NCBI GenBank assembly: GCA_964369885.1 | Contig: CAYJGQ010000001.1 | Coordinates: forward strand, 1-64,000 | Direction of reading: 5' to 3' | From: Heteroruminococcus sp964369885 | GTDB lineage: Bacteria > Bacillota > Clostridia > Oscillospirales > Ruminococcaceae | Length of the DNA: 64,000 bases | Shown here: positions 50,239 through 58,573 of the stretch, in pieces | How the letters are laid out: every line of letters begins with the position of its first letter | How positions within the stretch are numbered: the first letter of the stretch is position 1 | Position numbers and translations under genes: made by a program | Notes under the pieces: model-generated | Told to the model about the DNA's origin: nothing | Seen by the model: the letters and a program-made list of their open reading frames with translations, nothing else | Databases searched by the model: none

Positions 50239-50291
50239 GGTGAAAAGGCAAAAATGCCTTGAATAAACCTTACTATTTGGAGGAATGAATC

Positions 50292-50681
50292 ATGAAAAAA
50301 ATCATCACTTTGGGATTAACGGTAGCACTTGTGTTGTCGCTTGGCGCGGCAGTTGCCACTGCATCGGCCCCCACAAAAGGCGCAAACTACACCGACACCG
50401 ACGGCAACGGTATTTGTGATAACCTTGGCACCTACCCAAACTTTGTCGACCAAGATGGAGATGGCATTTGCGACAACCGTGGCTCGTATGTTGGTTATGG
50501 CAGGGGTAAGAATTGTGGTCGCTTTGTAGATGCAAACGGCGATGGCATGAATGACAATATTGGCAGTGCAGCAGGCGGTTTTTTTGCCGATGAAAACGGT
50601 GATGGTGAGTGCGATAACCTTGGCACAAGGCAGGGTTTAGGTAAAAACCACGGCCAAGGCAGAGGAAAAAACAGAAACTAA
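50292..50681 (+). CDS. Secreted protein with four calcium-loop-like repeats
   Basis: The 129-residue protein has a signal peptide (residues 1-26, cleavage after ATASA) and four repeats of about 22-25 residues around DxDGNGICDNLG, DQDGDGICDNRG, DANGDGMNDNIG and DENGDGECDNLG. The DxDGDG loops have the spacing of calcium-binding EF-hand/dockerin or thrombospondin type 3 loops, and three carry a cysteine at the same place. The tail is basic (GKNHGQGRGKNRN). GGAGG precedes the ATG. It lies 10 bases ahead of an ECF sigma gene and is probably its target or the signal protein of the system. Confidence 0.82.
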   Translation: MKKIITLGLTVALVLSLGAAVATASAPTKGANYTDTDGNGICDNLGTYPNFVDQDGDGICDNRGSYVGYGRGKNCGRFVDANGDGMNDNIGSAAGGFFADENGDGECDNLGTRQGLGKNHGQGRGKNRN

Positions 50682-50691
50682 GGAGCCATTT

Positions 50692-51180
50692 ATGAGAACT
50701 GAGCAGGACTTAAAACTTGCCATAGAGATTTACGCAGATACCGTAAAAAGAATTTGCGTAGTTTATCTTAAAAATACGGCAGATACTGAGGATATTTTCC
50801 AAAATGTCTTTTTAAAATACTATAAAAGTTCTGCTCATTTTGAAAACGATGAGCATAAAAAAGCTTGGTTTATCCGTGTGAGCATCAACGAATGTAAAGA
50901 CCTGCTTAAAAGCTTTTTTCGCAAGAATGCTATGTCTTTAGACCAAGCTTGCGATATGCAAACACAGCCCGATTTTGACCAAAACCGATATGTCCGAGAT
51001 GCTGTGCAACAACTTTCGGACAGGTATAAAATTGTGATTTATCTTCACTATTTTGAGGGTTATTCGGCGGTGGAAATCGGGAAGATCTTAAATAAAAATG
51101 TAAACACGGTTTATACCCTGCTTGCCCGTGGCCGAGAGCAGCTAAAAAATATTTTAGGAGGTAGTGAGCATGAGTGGTAA
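50692..51180 (+). CDS. ECF-type RNA polymerase sigma factor
   Basis: The 162-residue protein has only sigma regions 2 (about residues 15-80, with DTEDIFQNVFLKYY) and 4 (about 105-155, with YLHYFEGYSAVEIGKIL and the NTVYTLLARGREQLK recognition helix), the ECF layout. AAGGAG precedes the ATG. Its last 11 bases overlap the anti-sigma gene, the usual sigma/anti-sigma coupling. It probably directs transcription from the promoter at 50207-50238. Confidence 0.93.
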   Translation: MRTEQDLKLAIEIYADTVKRICVVYLKNTADTEDIFQNVFLKYYKSSAHFENDEHKKAWFIRVSINECKDLLKSFFRKNAMSLDQACDMQTQPDFDQNRYVRDAVQQLSDRYKIVIYLHYFEGYSAVEIGKILNKNVNTVYTLLARGREQLKNILGGSEHEW

Positions 51181-51916
51181 AATTAAAAATGCTTTTGGGG
51201 AAATTCAGGCTCATGAACACCTAAAAATGCAGACCTTTGAAAACATAACAGCAAAAAAAGCCAAAAGAACCCTACCGCTAACTGTTAAACTTGCGCCTGC
51301 CATGGCCGTGTTTGTTATGCTTATACTTGTAAACGTCTACCTCACCCCCGTTGCTTTTATAAGCATTGACATAAATCCCTCGGTAGAATTGTCCCTCAAC
51401 ACCTTTGATAGGGTTATTGATGTTACCGCCGACAACAAGGACGGCGCCGCCATTATAAACTCATTAAACCTTAAGAACCTAAACTATGTTGATGCGTTAG
51501 AACTGCTTGATGACACAGAAAATTTTACCGAGTTTACCGACAGCTATACAGAAATCACCGTCATTTCAGACAACAGCACCGAGATTATTCACAATATTGA
51601 GGGTTGCGGTTTTAATCACCAAAACGTCTCCTTTCACTCGGCAAATGTAGAGCTCAAGGAGCAGGCCTTTCAAAACAACATTTCTTTTGGAAAGTATCGC
51701 GCATATTTAGAGCTTTTGGAGGTAAATCAAGACATTCATGTTGATGAAATTGCCCATTTACCGATGAAGGTTATTCGTGAAATGATTGAAAACGATGGGG
51801 TTTTTGACCAAGCTATGCTCCCACCGGCAAACTCAAATGGCAATGGCAACTCAGGTTCAAACAGTCAACATCAGGGAGGTGGCGGCGGTCACCAACACGG
51901 CAAAACAACCGAATAA
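51170..51916 (+). CDS. RsgI-like membrane anti-sigma factor
   Basis: Residues 1-45 are the cytoplasmic, presumed sigma-binding part, 42-62 a single membrane helix, and 63-248 extracellular. The region directly after the helix, with ISIDINPSVELSLNTFDRVI, is the conserved periplasmic-side motif of RsgI-type anti-sigma factors, which normally pair with SigI; here the partner is an ECF sigma. The C-terminus is Asn/Gly/His-rich (QHQGGGGGHQHG), possibly a metal or surface ligand. The ATG 7 bases after AGGAGG is preferred over the GTG at 51164. It has no carbohydrate-binding domain as in cellulosome RsgIs. Confidence 0.85.
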   Translation: MSGKIKNAFGEIQAHEHLKMQTFENITAKKAKRTLPLTVKLAPAMAVFVMLILVNVYLTPVAFISIDINPSVELSLNTFDRVIDVTADNKDGAAIINSLNLKNLNYVDALELLDDTENFTEFTDSYTEITVISDNSTEIIHNIEGCGFNHQNVSFHSANVELKEQAFQNNISFGKYRAYLELLEVNQDIHVDEIAHLPMKVIREMIENDGVFDQAMLPPANSNGNGNSGSNSQHQGGGGGHQHGKTTE

Positions 51917-51921
51917 ACTCA

Positions 51922-51953
51922 GGCCCGTAGAGCAGCTTCTACGGGCTTTTTTC
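51922..51953 (+). terminator. Intrinsic terminator after the anti-sigma gene
   Basis: GCCCGTAGA and TCTACGGGC around a 6-base loop, followed by T6. Confidence 0.88.
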
Positions 51954-52235
51954 TTACCCCCTAATGCGGCTTTGCCTAATTTTGTGCAGGTATTTATACG
52001 GCTTAGATGCGCTTTGCAAAATTGCTTGTGAGAGGGCTTGGGTGGGTTTATCCTCATATGCGCCGCAATAAAAGAACCGTCCCACCCTCTGCCGGTTTTG
52101 ACACTGCATTTTGGGGCAAAAAAACAGCAGGGCCAAAACATGCCCCGCCGTTTTATCGTATAATTTTTAGGTCTGTGTGCCGTGTTGTGTGGAAAACTTT
52201 TATTGGGCACTTTTATATGCGTCCTGACATTTTTT
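51954..52235. other. Intergenic stretch between converging operons
   Basis: About 280 bases with no gene I can support; the plus-strand frame that crosses it runs antisense into the dehydrogenase gene and has no ribosome binding site. Confidence 0.5.
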
Positions 52236-52967
52236 CTAAATTACAAAACCGCCGTTGGGGCTTAGCACCTGCCCTGTCACAAACTCGGCCGTGGCAAGGT
52301 AAATTATGCTTTGCGCCACCTCATGGGGGGTGCCTATTCTGCCCAGTGGGGTTTCTGCGCATAGTGTGCCCATGTCCTCGGGGGAAAAGTCGTCGTTCAT
52401 GGGGGTGTCTATAACCCCCGGGGCAACGCAGTTTACCCGTATACCCGAGGGGCCAACCTCCTTGGCCAGCGCCTTTGTCATGCCAATTATGGCCGCCTTG
52501 GCCGCCGAGTAATGCACCTCGCAGGAGGCCCCCCCCATGCCCCACACCGACGACACGTTTACAATGCTTCCACTTTGGCGGTTTATCATGTTGGGCAGTG
52601 CCCTGCGACAGCACAAAAACATACCTTTGCAGTTTACCTCAAACATTTCGTCCCACTCGTGTGGGGTTATGTCGGTAAAAAGGCGTTGTCCCGCCTTTCC
52701 TGCATTGTTTATGAGGATATCCACAGGGCCTATGGTTTTTTCAATCTTACAAAACATCTGCTCTACCTGTTCTTGGTCGGACACATCACAGCACACAGGC
52801 AGTGCCACGCCCCCCTGTGAGGTTATTTCGTCGCACAGGAGGTGGGCCGCTTGTTTTGATTTATTGTAGTTTATGGCCATGGGGTAGCCCTGCTTGGCGC
52901 AGAGCTTTGCGGTGGCGGCGCCAATGCCGCCTGCACCACCGGTTATCAGTACAACAGGGGAGGACAT
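52236..52967 (-). CDS. SDR family oxidoreductase (FabG-like)
   Basis: This NAD(P)-dependent short-chain dehydrogenase has LITGGAGGIGAATA (about residues 7-20), NNAGKAGQ, the active site S...YSAAKAAI (Tyr-x3-Lys) and NCVAPGVIDTPM. Its 243 residues match 3-oxoacyl-ACP reductase FabG most closely in length, but the substrate of a stand-alone SDR cannot be read. The start follows AGGAGGTG; the upstream extension is not homologous. It follows the amylase gene, in the same direction, after 62 bases. Confidence 0.88.
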   Translation of the reverse strand: MSSPVVLITGGAGGIGAATAKLCAKQGYPMAINYNKSKQAAHLLCDEITSQGGVALPVCCDVSDQEQVEQMFCKIEKTIGPVDILINNAGKAGQRLFTDITPHEWDEMFEVNCKGMFLCCRRALPNMINRQSGSIVNVSSVWGMGGASCEVHYSAAKAAIIGMTKALAKEVGPSGIRVNCVAPGVIDTPMNDDFSPEDMGTLCAETPLGRIGTPHEVAQSIIYLATAEFVTGQVLSPNGGFVI

Positions 52968-53029
52968 AGCCCACCTCCTAATGTTTATTTGACTAAAATC
53001 TATTTTTGTGTGGACAGTTTGCCACAAGT

Positions 53030-54901
53030 CTACTCCATCCGCCCGGGAATTAGCACACCACTTCGTGCGGCCAATATGCCACTGCGAGGGTCCCAGCTAC
53101 CCACCGCAAAGTGTTCTTGGTCGGGCACAAACCCCATGGGAAGCAGGAAGGTGACATGCTGATGCCCCGTGTTAAGCAGTACCGCCACGGCACGATCTCC
53201 CTCCCTGCGCAGGTATGCGCAGTACTGCCTTTCGGCGCACAGTGCGGTAAAGTCACCCTCGGCAAACAGCCCGTGTGAGCGTCGGAACTGCCCAAGCTTT
53301 TCAAAAAACTCCAACAAGTCTACATTTTCATGCCCCCACGGGTAGCACACCCTATTAAATGGGTCACGGTATCCCGTCATGCCGGCCTCGTCGCCATAAT
53401 ACAGGCAGGGTATACCCGGCAGGGTGTATTGCAGCAGTGCGGCAAGCTTTAGGCGCTTTGTGGCTATGCTGTAATTTTTCTCTGACATAAGGTGGTGCAT
53501 GGCCTGCCATGTGCGGTCACGGGAGTTCATGGGTTCACCGCCAAGGCGGGTAAGGGCACGCTCCACATCGTGTGTCGAGAGAAAGTTCATTAACAAATCG
53601 CAGACGCATTTTGGGTAGTTTTCCAGTATGCTTGACACCGAGTATATAAACTCCTCACCGCCACCGCCACACACAAAGGCCAGTATGGCATCACGGAAGG
53701 GGTAGTTCATAACGCTGTCAAGTTGTCCGCCCAGCAGGTAGCGCCGCCGTTCGCCGTAGGCAAATTTTGTCGAGGCATCCTCCCACACCTCCCCAAGCAC
53801 AAGGGCATCGGGGTGGCGTTCCTTTATTCCACGGCGCAGTGCATCAAGAAACAGGTCGGGCAGCTCGTCGGCCACATCCAGTCGCCAACCATCGGCCCCA
53901 AGGCTTAGCCATTTATCCAGCACACCATCCTCTCCACAAATAAATTTGCGGTATGACGGCGTGTTTTCTTGCACATTTGGCAGGGTGTCAAACCCCCACC
54001 ACGAGTCATAACTGTTGGGATGCTCCCCAAAAGAAAACCACTGGTAATATGCGCTGTCGGGGCCTTCATATGCCCCTTTGGCGTCGTAGCGGCCCTCTCG
54101 GTCAAAGTATATGCTGTCGCTTCCTGTATGGGAAAACACCCCGTCCAGCATAATGCCAATACCCATCTCTTTGGCCTCTCTGCAAAGCCGCACAAAGTCC
54201 TCCTGATTGCCCAAAAGCGGATCTATGCGGCGGTAGTCGGCGGTGTTGTAACGATGGTTTGAATGGGCCTCAAAAATTGGGTTTAGGTATATTGTTGTAA
54301 CCCCCATCCTGGCCAGGTGGGGCAACTTTTGGCGTATTCCCTCAAGGTCGCCCCCAAAGTAATCATTTGGGCGGTATATGCCGTCGGGGTCGGGCTGATA
54401 TTTTGGCAGTGCGCCCCAGTCCTCCCGCATAATGCGGTCATCCGGCACCCCCTCTTTTGGGGTTTTGCTGTTGCAAAAACGGTCGGGAAATATTTGATAC
54501 ATTATGCCACCCTTAAATTTATCGGGGGTGGTAAAGTCATGGTCGTATACCGTGAGGGCCCACATCTCGCCGGTGGCACCAATTTGTGCATTGCCGTGAT
54601 GCCCCTTTAGCATCAGCACCTCCTTGCCCTCTTTCCACATAATGAAGCGGTAAAAATACAGCCCTGCAAGCGGTATCGAGAACTCGGCCATGTAGCAGTT
54701 TGGCCTGTCGGGGTGGGGGACCATGCCCACAAGGGTAAATGGCTTGTGAAAGCGGTCGGCCTCAAATATTTCTATTCTGGGGGCGTAGATGTCGCACTCG
54801 GGCAGGGTATCAATGCAAATTTGCACCGTTTCGCCCTCACGCAGTGCGCCAAAAGGCATCTTAAAATGCCTGTCAAAACTGTTGTAGTAACAATGTGACA
54901 T
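53030..54901 (-). CDS. GH13 alpha-amylase family glycoside hydrolase
   Basis: The 623-residue enzyme has an N-terminal beta-sandwich domain (about residues 1-110) as in neopullulanase or cyclomaltodextrinase, then the TIM barrel with all four conserved regions: DGVFSH, GWRLDVADE (nucleophile Asp), LGEVWED (acid/base Glu) and STHDVERA (third acid). No signal peptide is visible, so it acts on imported maltodextrins or short pullulan fragments in the cytoplasm. It probably starts at MSHCYY (ATG at 54901). No transporter or regulator gene for maltodextrin is close by. Confidence 0.93.
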   Translation of the reverse strand: MSHCYYNSFDRHFKMPFGALREGETVQICIDTLPECDIYAPRIEIFEADRFHKPFTLVGMVPHPDRPNCYMAEFSIPLAGLYFYRFIMWKEGKEVLMLKGHHGNAQIGATGEMWALTVYDHDFTTPDKFKGGIMYQIFPDRFCNSKTPKEGVPDDRIMREDWGALPKYQPDPDGIYRPNDYFGGDLEGIRQKLPHLARMGVTTIYLNPIFEAHSNHRYNTADYRRIDPLLGNQEDFVRLCREAKEMGIGIMLDGVFSHTGSDSIYFDREGRYDAKGAYEGPDSAYYQWFSFGEHPNSYDSWWGFDTLPNVQENTPSYRKFICGEDGVLDKWLSLGADGWRLDVADELPDLFLDALRRGIKERHPDALVLGEVWEDASTKFAYGERRRYLLGGQLDSVMNYPFRDAILAFVCGGGGEEFIYSVSSILENYPKCVCDLLMNFLSTHDVERALTRLGGEPMNSRDRTWQAMHHLMSEKNYSIATKRLKLAALLQYTLPGIPCLYYGDEAGMTGYRDPFNRVCYPWGHENVDLLEFFEKLGQFRRSHGLFAEGDFTALCAERQYCAYLRREGDRAVAVLLNTGHQHVTFLLPMGFVPDQEHFAVGSWDPRSGILAARSGVLIPGRME

Positions 54902-55063
54902 AAAAACCACCTACCTAAATTTGGGTTGCTAAAACCTGCAAACCGCCAAGATTTACCCTTAAATTATTCCTGCTACTGCGTGGTTTTAGCTGAGCTTAGT
55001 TATATTCTTAAACTTAATTGCCACAAAATATGCGGCCAACCTTTGTTTTTTCGGCCAAAAAAA

Positions 55064-55108
55064 GCTCCACTACATCTCAATTATATCATGTAGTGGAGCA
55101 AAATGCTA
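55064..55108 (-). terminator. Terminator of the lexA-hflX operon
   Basis: GCTCCACTACAT and ATGTAGTGGAGC form a perfect 12-bp stem, with T7 next to it on the minus strand (A-run at 55057-55063), just downstream of hflX. Confidence 0.85.
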
Positions 55109-55156
55109 TTAATAATGTTAATTTTTGGTAAAACTATTATTGCCTTAGTACAAAAT

Positions 55157-56404
55157 TTACATGTGAATGTAGTCTTTTACCAAATCAAAACAGCTACTTG
55201 GGACAAAAGCCTCCAAAATAATGCCCTCCTGGGCATACTCACGGCTTAAAACCTTGCCGCCACGGTCGATAATTTGGTGCTCCACATGGGCCTGTGCATA
55301 GGGCAGTAGCAGGCAAAACTTGCCTCGGTTTTTGGGCAACATCTCGCCCAGTCGTTCCAACATGTTTTGCACGCCGTAGCCCGTTTTGGCCGATATTGCC
55401 ACGCTGTCGGCATCAAGTATTGTGGGGGGGTAGGGCAGGCGGTCGCACTTGTTTAGCACCGTTAACATGGGGGTGGCACCGGCGCCAAGCTCCTCTATAA
55501 GCTCACGGGTTACGGCCATCTGCTCGTCACGGGCAGGGTCGGTGATGTCGCACACGCCAAGCAGCACGTCGGCGTGCACCGCCTCCTCCAATGTGGAGGA
55601 AAAGGCCTGCACCAAATGATGTGGCAGGCGGCGCACAAAACCCACCGTGTCTATTAACACCACACGGGTGCCGTCCCCAAGGGTTAGGGCACGGGCGGTG
55701 GGGTCAAGGGTGGCAAAGAGCTTATCCTCACACAGCACACCTGCCCCTGTAAGGTGCTCCAGCAGGGTGGATTTACCCACGTTGGTGTAGCCCACAATGG
55801 CCACGGTGGGCACCTCGTTTTGTTTGCGGCGGCGGCGCACAAGCTCTCGGTGGCGCGTGAGCTGTTCCAGCTGTCGCTCCAGCGAAGATATGCGGCTGCG
55901 TATGTGGCGGCGGTCGCTCTCAAGCTTTGTTTCACCCGGGCCACGGGTGCCAATGCCGCCACCAAGGCGAGAAAGCTCGGTGCCCTGCCCTGCAAGCCGT
56001 GGCAGGCGGTATTTTTGCTGGGCAAGCTCAACCTGCAAACGCCCTGCGGCCGTGTGGGCACGCTGGGCAAAAATATCGAGTATAAGTGTGGTTCGGTCGA
56101 CAATGGGGCAACCACATATTTTTTCTATATTGCGCTGTTGGGTGGCGCTTAGCTCCCGATCAAATATTATTATGTCAACCTCGTGCGCCTCTACAAAGTC
56201 GGCCATTTCCTCAAGGCGCCCCGAGCCAAGGCAGGTGGCCGGATGGGGAGATTGCCGCTTTGCACTGACCCTGCCCACCACCTCGGCACCGGCCGTGTAG
56301 GCAAGCTCGGCCAGCTCATCCAGCGACTGCTCTATGTCGTATTCGCCTGTGTCCAGCGCCGCCAGCAGTGCGGTTTGTATCTCGGTTTGTTGGTTTGAGT
56401 GCAT
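55157..56404 (-). CDS. hflX: GTPase HflX
   Basis: HflX is a ribosome-binding GTPase that splits or rescues stalled 70S ribosomes. The 415-residue protein has the N-terminal domain with FDRELSATQQRNIEK (about residues 81-95) and GGGIGTRGPGETKLE, then the GTPase domain: GYTNVGKST (205-213), DTVGFVRRLPH, NKCD. The C-terminal domain is complete. It starts 19 bases after the lexA stop codon, a probable cotranscript. This makes HflX a likely member of the SOS regulon in this organism, a link that would be unusual. Confidence 0.94.
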   Translation of the reverse strand: MHSNQQTEIQTALLAALDTGEYDIEQSLDELAELAYTAGAEVVGRVSAKRQSPHPATCLGSGRLEEMADFVEAHEVDIIIFDRELSATQQRNIEKICGCPIVDRTTLILDIFAQRAHTAAGRLQVELAQQKYRLPRLAGQGTELSRLGGGIGTRGPGETKLESDRRHIRSRISSLERQLEQLTRHRELVRRRRKQNEVPTVAIVGYTNVGKSTLLEHLTGAGVLCEDKLFATLDPTARALTLGDGTRVVLIDTVGFVRRLPHHLVQAFSSTLEEAVHADVLLGVCDITDPARDEQMAVTRELIEELGAGATPMLTVLNKCDRLPYPPTILDADSVAISAKTGYGVQNMLERLGEMLPKNRGKFCLLLPYAQAHVEHQIIDRGGKVLSREYAQEGIILEAFVPSSCFDLVKDYIHM

Positions 56405-56423
56405 ATTGCTCCTTTAATTATGG

Positions 56424-57011
56424 CTATTCATAGTGGCGAATACAGGCCACCACCTGCCCTAAAATAGAAAGGTCGTCGGTATATATGGGCTGCATTGTAT
56501 CGTTTTCGGGTTGCAGGCGAAAACCGCCATTTTCACGGTAAAAACGCTTCACCGTGGTTTCTTCCTCAAGAAGTGCCACCACAATTTGACCATTTTCGGC
56601 CGAGGCCGTGCGACGCACCACAATTACATCGCCATCAAATATGCCTGCATTTATCATGCTTTGTCCGTCAATGCGCAGGGCAAAATGCTCGCCACCGCCT
56701 CGGTTGCAGTAGTAGGGGATGTAGTCGGTGTGTTCCTGCACCGCCAAAGCCGGCATACCGGCCGTAACCCTGCCCAGTAGGGGCACCATTTTGGGGGCAT
56801 TTGCTCCACCAAGGCGTATCGAGCGATTAAGCCCCTCGCTTCGGCTTATATATCCACCTTGTTCCAGCTCTCCAAGGTAGCGGTGAGCTGTCGAGGTTGA
56901 TTTTATTCCAAGCTCGGCGCATATCTCTCGCACGGTGGGGGGCACCTCGGTGCCGCTTCGGCTACGAATATAGTTTAATATGGCCATTGCTTTTTGGCTT
57001 AATTCTTTCAT
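56424..57011 (-). CDS. lexA: LexA repressor
   Basis: LexA controls the SOS response and cleaves itself with RecA. The 195-residue protein has a winged HTH (1-65, with PTVREICAELGIKSTSTAHR in part), the self-cleavage site Ala84-Gly85 in VTAGMPA, the catalytic Ser118 (DGQSM) and Lys155 (TTVKRF). All are intact. GGAGGACC precedes the ATG. A palindrome overlapping the promoter (57134-57149) matches its expected operator. It is the first gene of an operon with hflX. Confidence 0.96.
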   Translation of the reverse strand: MKELSQKAMAILNYIRSRSGTEVPPTVREICAELGIKSTSTAHRYLGELEQGGYISRSEGLNRSIRLGGANAPKMVPLLGRVTAGMPALAVQEHTDYIPYYCNRGGGEHFALRIDGQSMINAGIFDGDVIVVRRTASAENGQIVVALLEEETTVKRFYRENGGFRLQPENDTMQPIYTDDLSILGQVVACIRHYE

Positions 57012-57108
57012 GGTGGGTCCTCCAAACGGTTGGAATGTATGCTGTCCTTCACAATTTTACAATTTGTGTGTAATATTTACAATCTACGACAAATATTAAG
57101 GTGGATTT

Positions 57109-57138
57109 AGTATATCATACATCGCCCTAAAACGCAAA
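57109..57138 (-). promoter_or_regulatory. Promoter of lexA-hflX
   Basis: On the minus strand TTTGCG (57133-57138) and TATACT (57109-57114), 18 bases apart. The -35 element lies inside the LexA-box palindrome, so LexA binding would block it. Confidence 0.55.
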
Positions 57139-57149
57139 CATATGTTTGC
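57134..57149. promoter_or_regulatory. LexA (SOS) box
   Basis: GCAAACATATGTTTGC is a perfect 16-base palindrome and matches the Firmicutes SOS box (consensus core GAACATATGTTC) in 10 of 12 core positions. It lies about 120 bases upstream of the lexA start, overlapping the -35 box, which fits autorepression. Confidence 0.75.
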
Positions 57150-57182
57150 TATTATATGGCTTTGCGCCTTGACATATTACAA

Positions 57183-57224
57183 AAAGGCCGAACCTCCACA
57201 GGTGGGAGATTCGGCCTTTATTTT
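57183..57224. terminator. Bidirectional terminator
   Basis: AAAGGCCGAA and TTCGGCCTTT with an internal CTCC/GGTGGG hairpin, and A/T-runs on both sides. It ends the TIGR00266 gene on the minus strand. Confidence 0.88.
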
Positions 57225-57231
57225 TGGCAAA

Positions 57232-57903
57232 TTATTTGCTGGGTATGTAGGGGATAATAAGCCCTGCAATGTTGGGTATTGTCATGGATTGTAGGTAAAC
57301 CTTGCCGGGGCCTGTGATAACGGTGTCGATAACACCCTCACTGCCAAACAGCATGTTTTTAACGCCCTTTACCATTTCAATATCCATCTGGCAGGTTTCG
57401 TCCATAACGGCCAAAACGCCGGTATCGCACTTAATAACCTCGCCGGGATTTAGGGTGTACTCGGTGCAGTGGCCCGAAACCTCAAGGAACACTGTGCCGG
57501 GGCCGGTTACCTTTTGCATGATAAAGCCCTCGCCGCCAAACATGCCACTGCCAATCTTCTTATTAAAGTACATGGACAGCTCCACGCCATCGGTTGCGGC
57601 CAAGAAGGAGCTTTTCTGGCAAATAACACTCTCGCCTGCGGCAAGCTCACGAACAAGTATGCACCCGGGGAAACTTGAGGCAAATCCAATTTCACAGTCT
57701 TCCTGTGCTGTGTAGTGGCTCATGAAAAGGCTCTCACCACTTAGGAGTCTGCCCAACATTTTTTTGGCACCGCCGCCCTTGGTTTCAAGGTTTACCGCAC
57801 CCTTTGACCAGGTTCTGCCGCCGGATTCACTAACCATACCCTCGCCTGCATTTAGTTTGCACAGTGCAACAGGTAACGAGCCGCCCTCAATAGTATAGGT
57901 CAT
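57232..57903 (-). CDS. TIGR00266/AIM24 family protein
   Basis: The 223-residue protein of the AIM24-like family (Pfam AIM24) is made of repeated beta hairpins with recurrent GPG turns (VTGPGTVFLE, ITGPGKVYLQ) and SGGRTWSKGA and EDCEIGFASSFPGCI (in part). Function is unknown; the fold is trimeric and related to tryptophan RNA-binding attenuators. The start at MTYTIEGG follows GGGAGG by 10 bases. It is the last gene before the lexA operon. Its promoter region carries a perfect inverted repeat, so it is probably regulated. Confidence 0.9.
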   Translation of the reverse strand: MTYTIEGGSLPVALCKLNAGEGMVSESGGRTWSKGAVNLETKGGGAKKMLGRLLSGESLFMSHYTAQEDCEIGFASSFPGCILVRELAAGESVICQKSSFLAATDGVELSMYFNKKIGSGMFGGEGFIMQKVTGPGTVFLEVSGHCTEYTLNPGEVIKCDTGVLAVMDETCQMDIEMVKGVKNMLFGSEGVIDTVITGPGKVYLQSMTIPNIAGLIIPYIPSK

Positions 57904-57948
57904 AGTATTTATTTCCTCCCAAAAATTTTTTTGTGCATTGTAGCTAAA

Positions 57949-57977
57949 ATTATACAACACAACAAAGGTAAAGTAAA
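57949..57977 (-). promoter_or_regulatory. Promoter of the TIGR00266 gene
   Basis: Minus-strand TTTACT (57972-57977) and perfect TATAAT (57949-57954) with 17-base spacing. Confidence 0.75.
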
Positions 57978-57996
57978 TGTGCAAAATGGCACATTT
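57975..57996. promoter_or_regulatory. Inverted repeat overlapping the TIGR00266 promoter
   Basis: AAATGTGC and GCACATTT with a 6-base spacer, overlapping the -35 box. A likely operator for an unidentified regulator; the sequence does not match a box I know. Confidence 0.45.
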
Positions 57997-58071
57997 CAAG
58001 CGCTAAAAATATAAACTTTTCCCCCCACTTTAGTTATGGATAGGGTGGGGGGGAAGCTCTGAAAATCGATA

Positions 58072-58524
58072 TTATTCAAATGAAATGTTGTTTACAACCT
58101 TTCCATCGGCATCATACTCAACAAAAAGGGTTATGGCACTAATTTCGGTCATATTTAGGTTGATGTACTCGTAGGAATCGTCAACCTCATCGTTTGTGTA
58201 AAGATCAAAGGTTTCGCCGGCCGCACCTGTGTATTCGGAGGTTATATCCACGGTGGTTCCATCGGGCACAATGTAGCCCTCGGGCAGTATGTTTTCGCCC
58301 CAGTCGTCACCGCTTGAAGCCTTTATGCGGATGTCGGTAAGGGCCACGGTGGTATTGTTGGTCAGCGAAAAACTAAGCTGATACAGCTGGTCGCCACCCT
58401 CGGCTGTGTCTGCCGTGGCGCCGTCGCCTATTGGCAGTTCGGTCAGTGGCTGTTTTGACGAGCACCCCACACTTAGGGCAAGCATCAAAAGCATGGCTAA
58501 CATTAGCGGTAAAATTCTACGCAT
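58072..58524 (-). CDS. Putative lipoprotein next to the type VII secretion locus
   Basis: I do not recognise the family. The 150-residue protein has a signal peptide ending in LSVGC (Cys21), a Thr/Ala-rich linker and a domain of about 105 residues with repeated Thr/Asp strands (FSLTNNTTVALTDIRI, in part), looking like an immunoglobulin-like fold. AAAGGAG precedes the ATG. It is 49 bases after the WXG-related gene on the same strand, so it may be part of the secretion operon, but the spacing does not prove it. Confidence 0.72.
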   Translation of the reverse strand: MRRILPLMLAMLLMLALSVGCSSKQPLTELPIGDGATADTAEGGDQLYQLSFSLTNNTTVALTDIRIKASSGDDWGENILPEGYIVPDGTTVDITSEYTGAAGETFDLYTNDEVDDSYEYINLNMTEISAITLFVEYDADGKVVNNISFE

Positions 58525-58573
58525 AACTTTATCTCCTTTTACTTTGTAATAAATTATACAGTCATGTTGTGTA

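Noticed and set aside
52007..52414. Plus-strand frame of 135 codons overlapping the SDR gene
   Set aside because: Antisense to a clear dehydrogenase with intact motifs; no start signal.
58021..58060. C-run/G-run hairpin downstream of the lipoprotein gene as a terminator
   Set aside because: The stem is strong, but no T-run follows directly on the minus strand; I could not call it a terminator.
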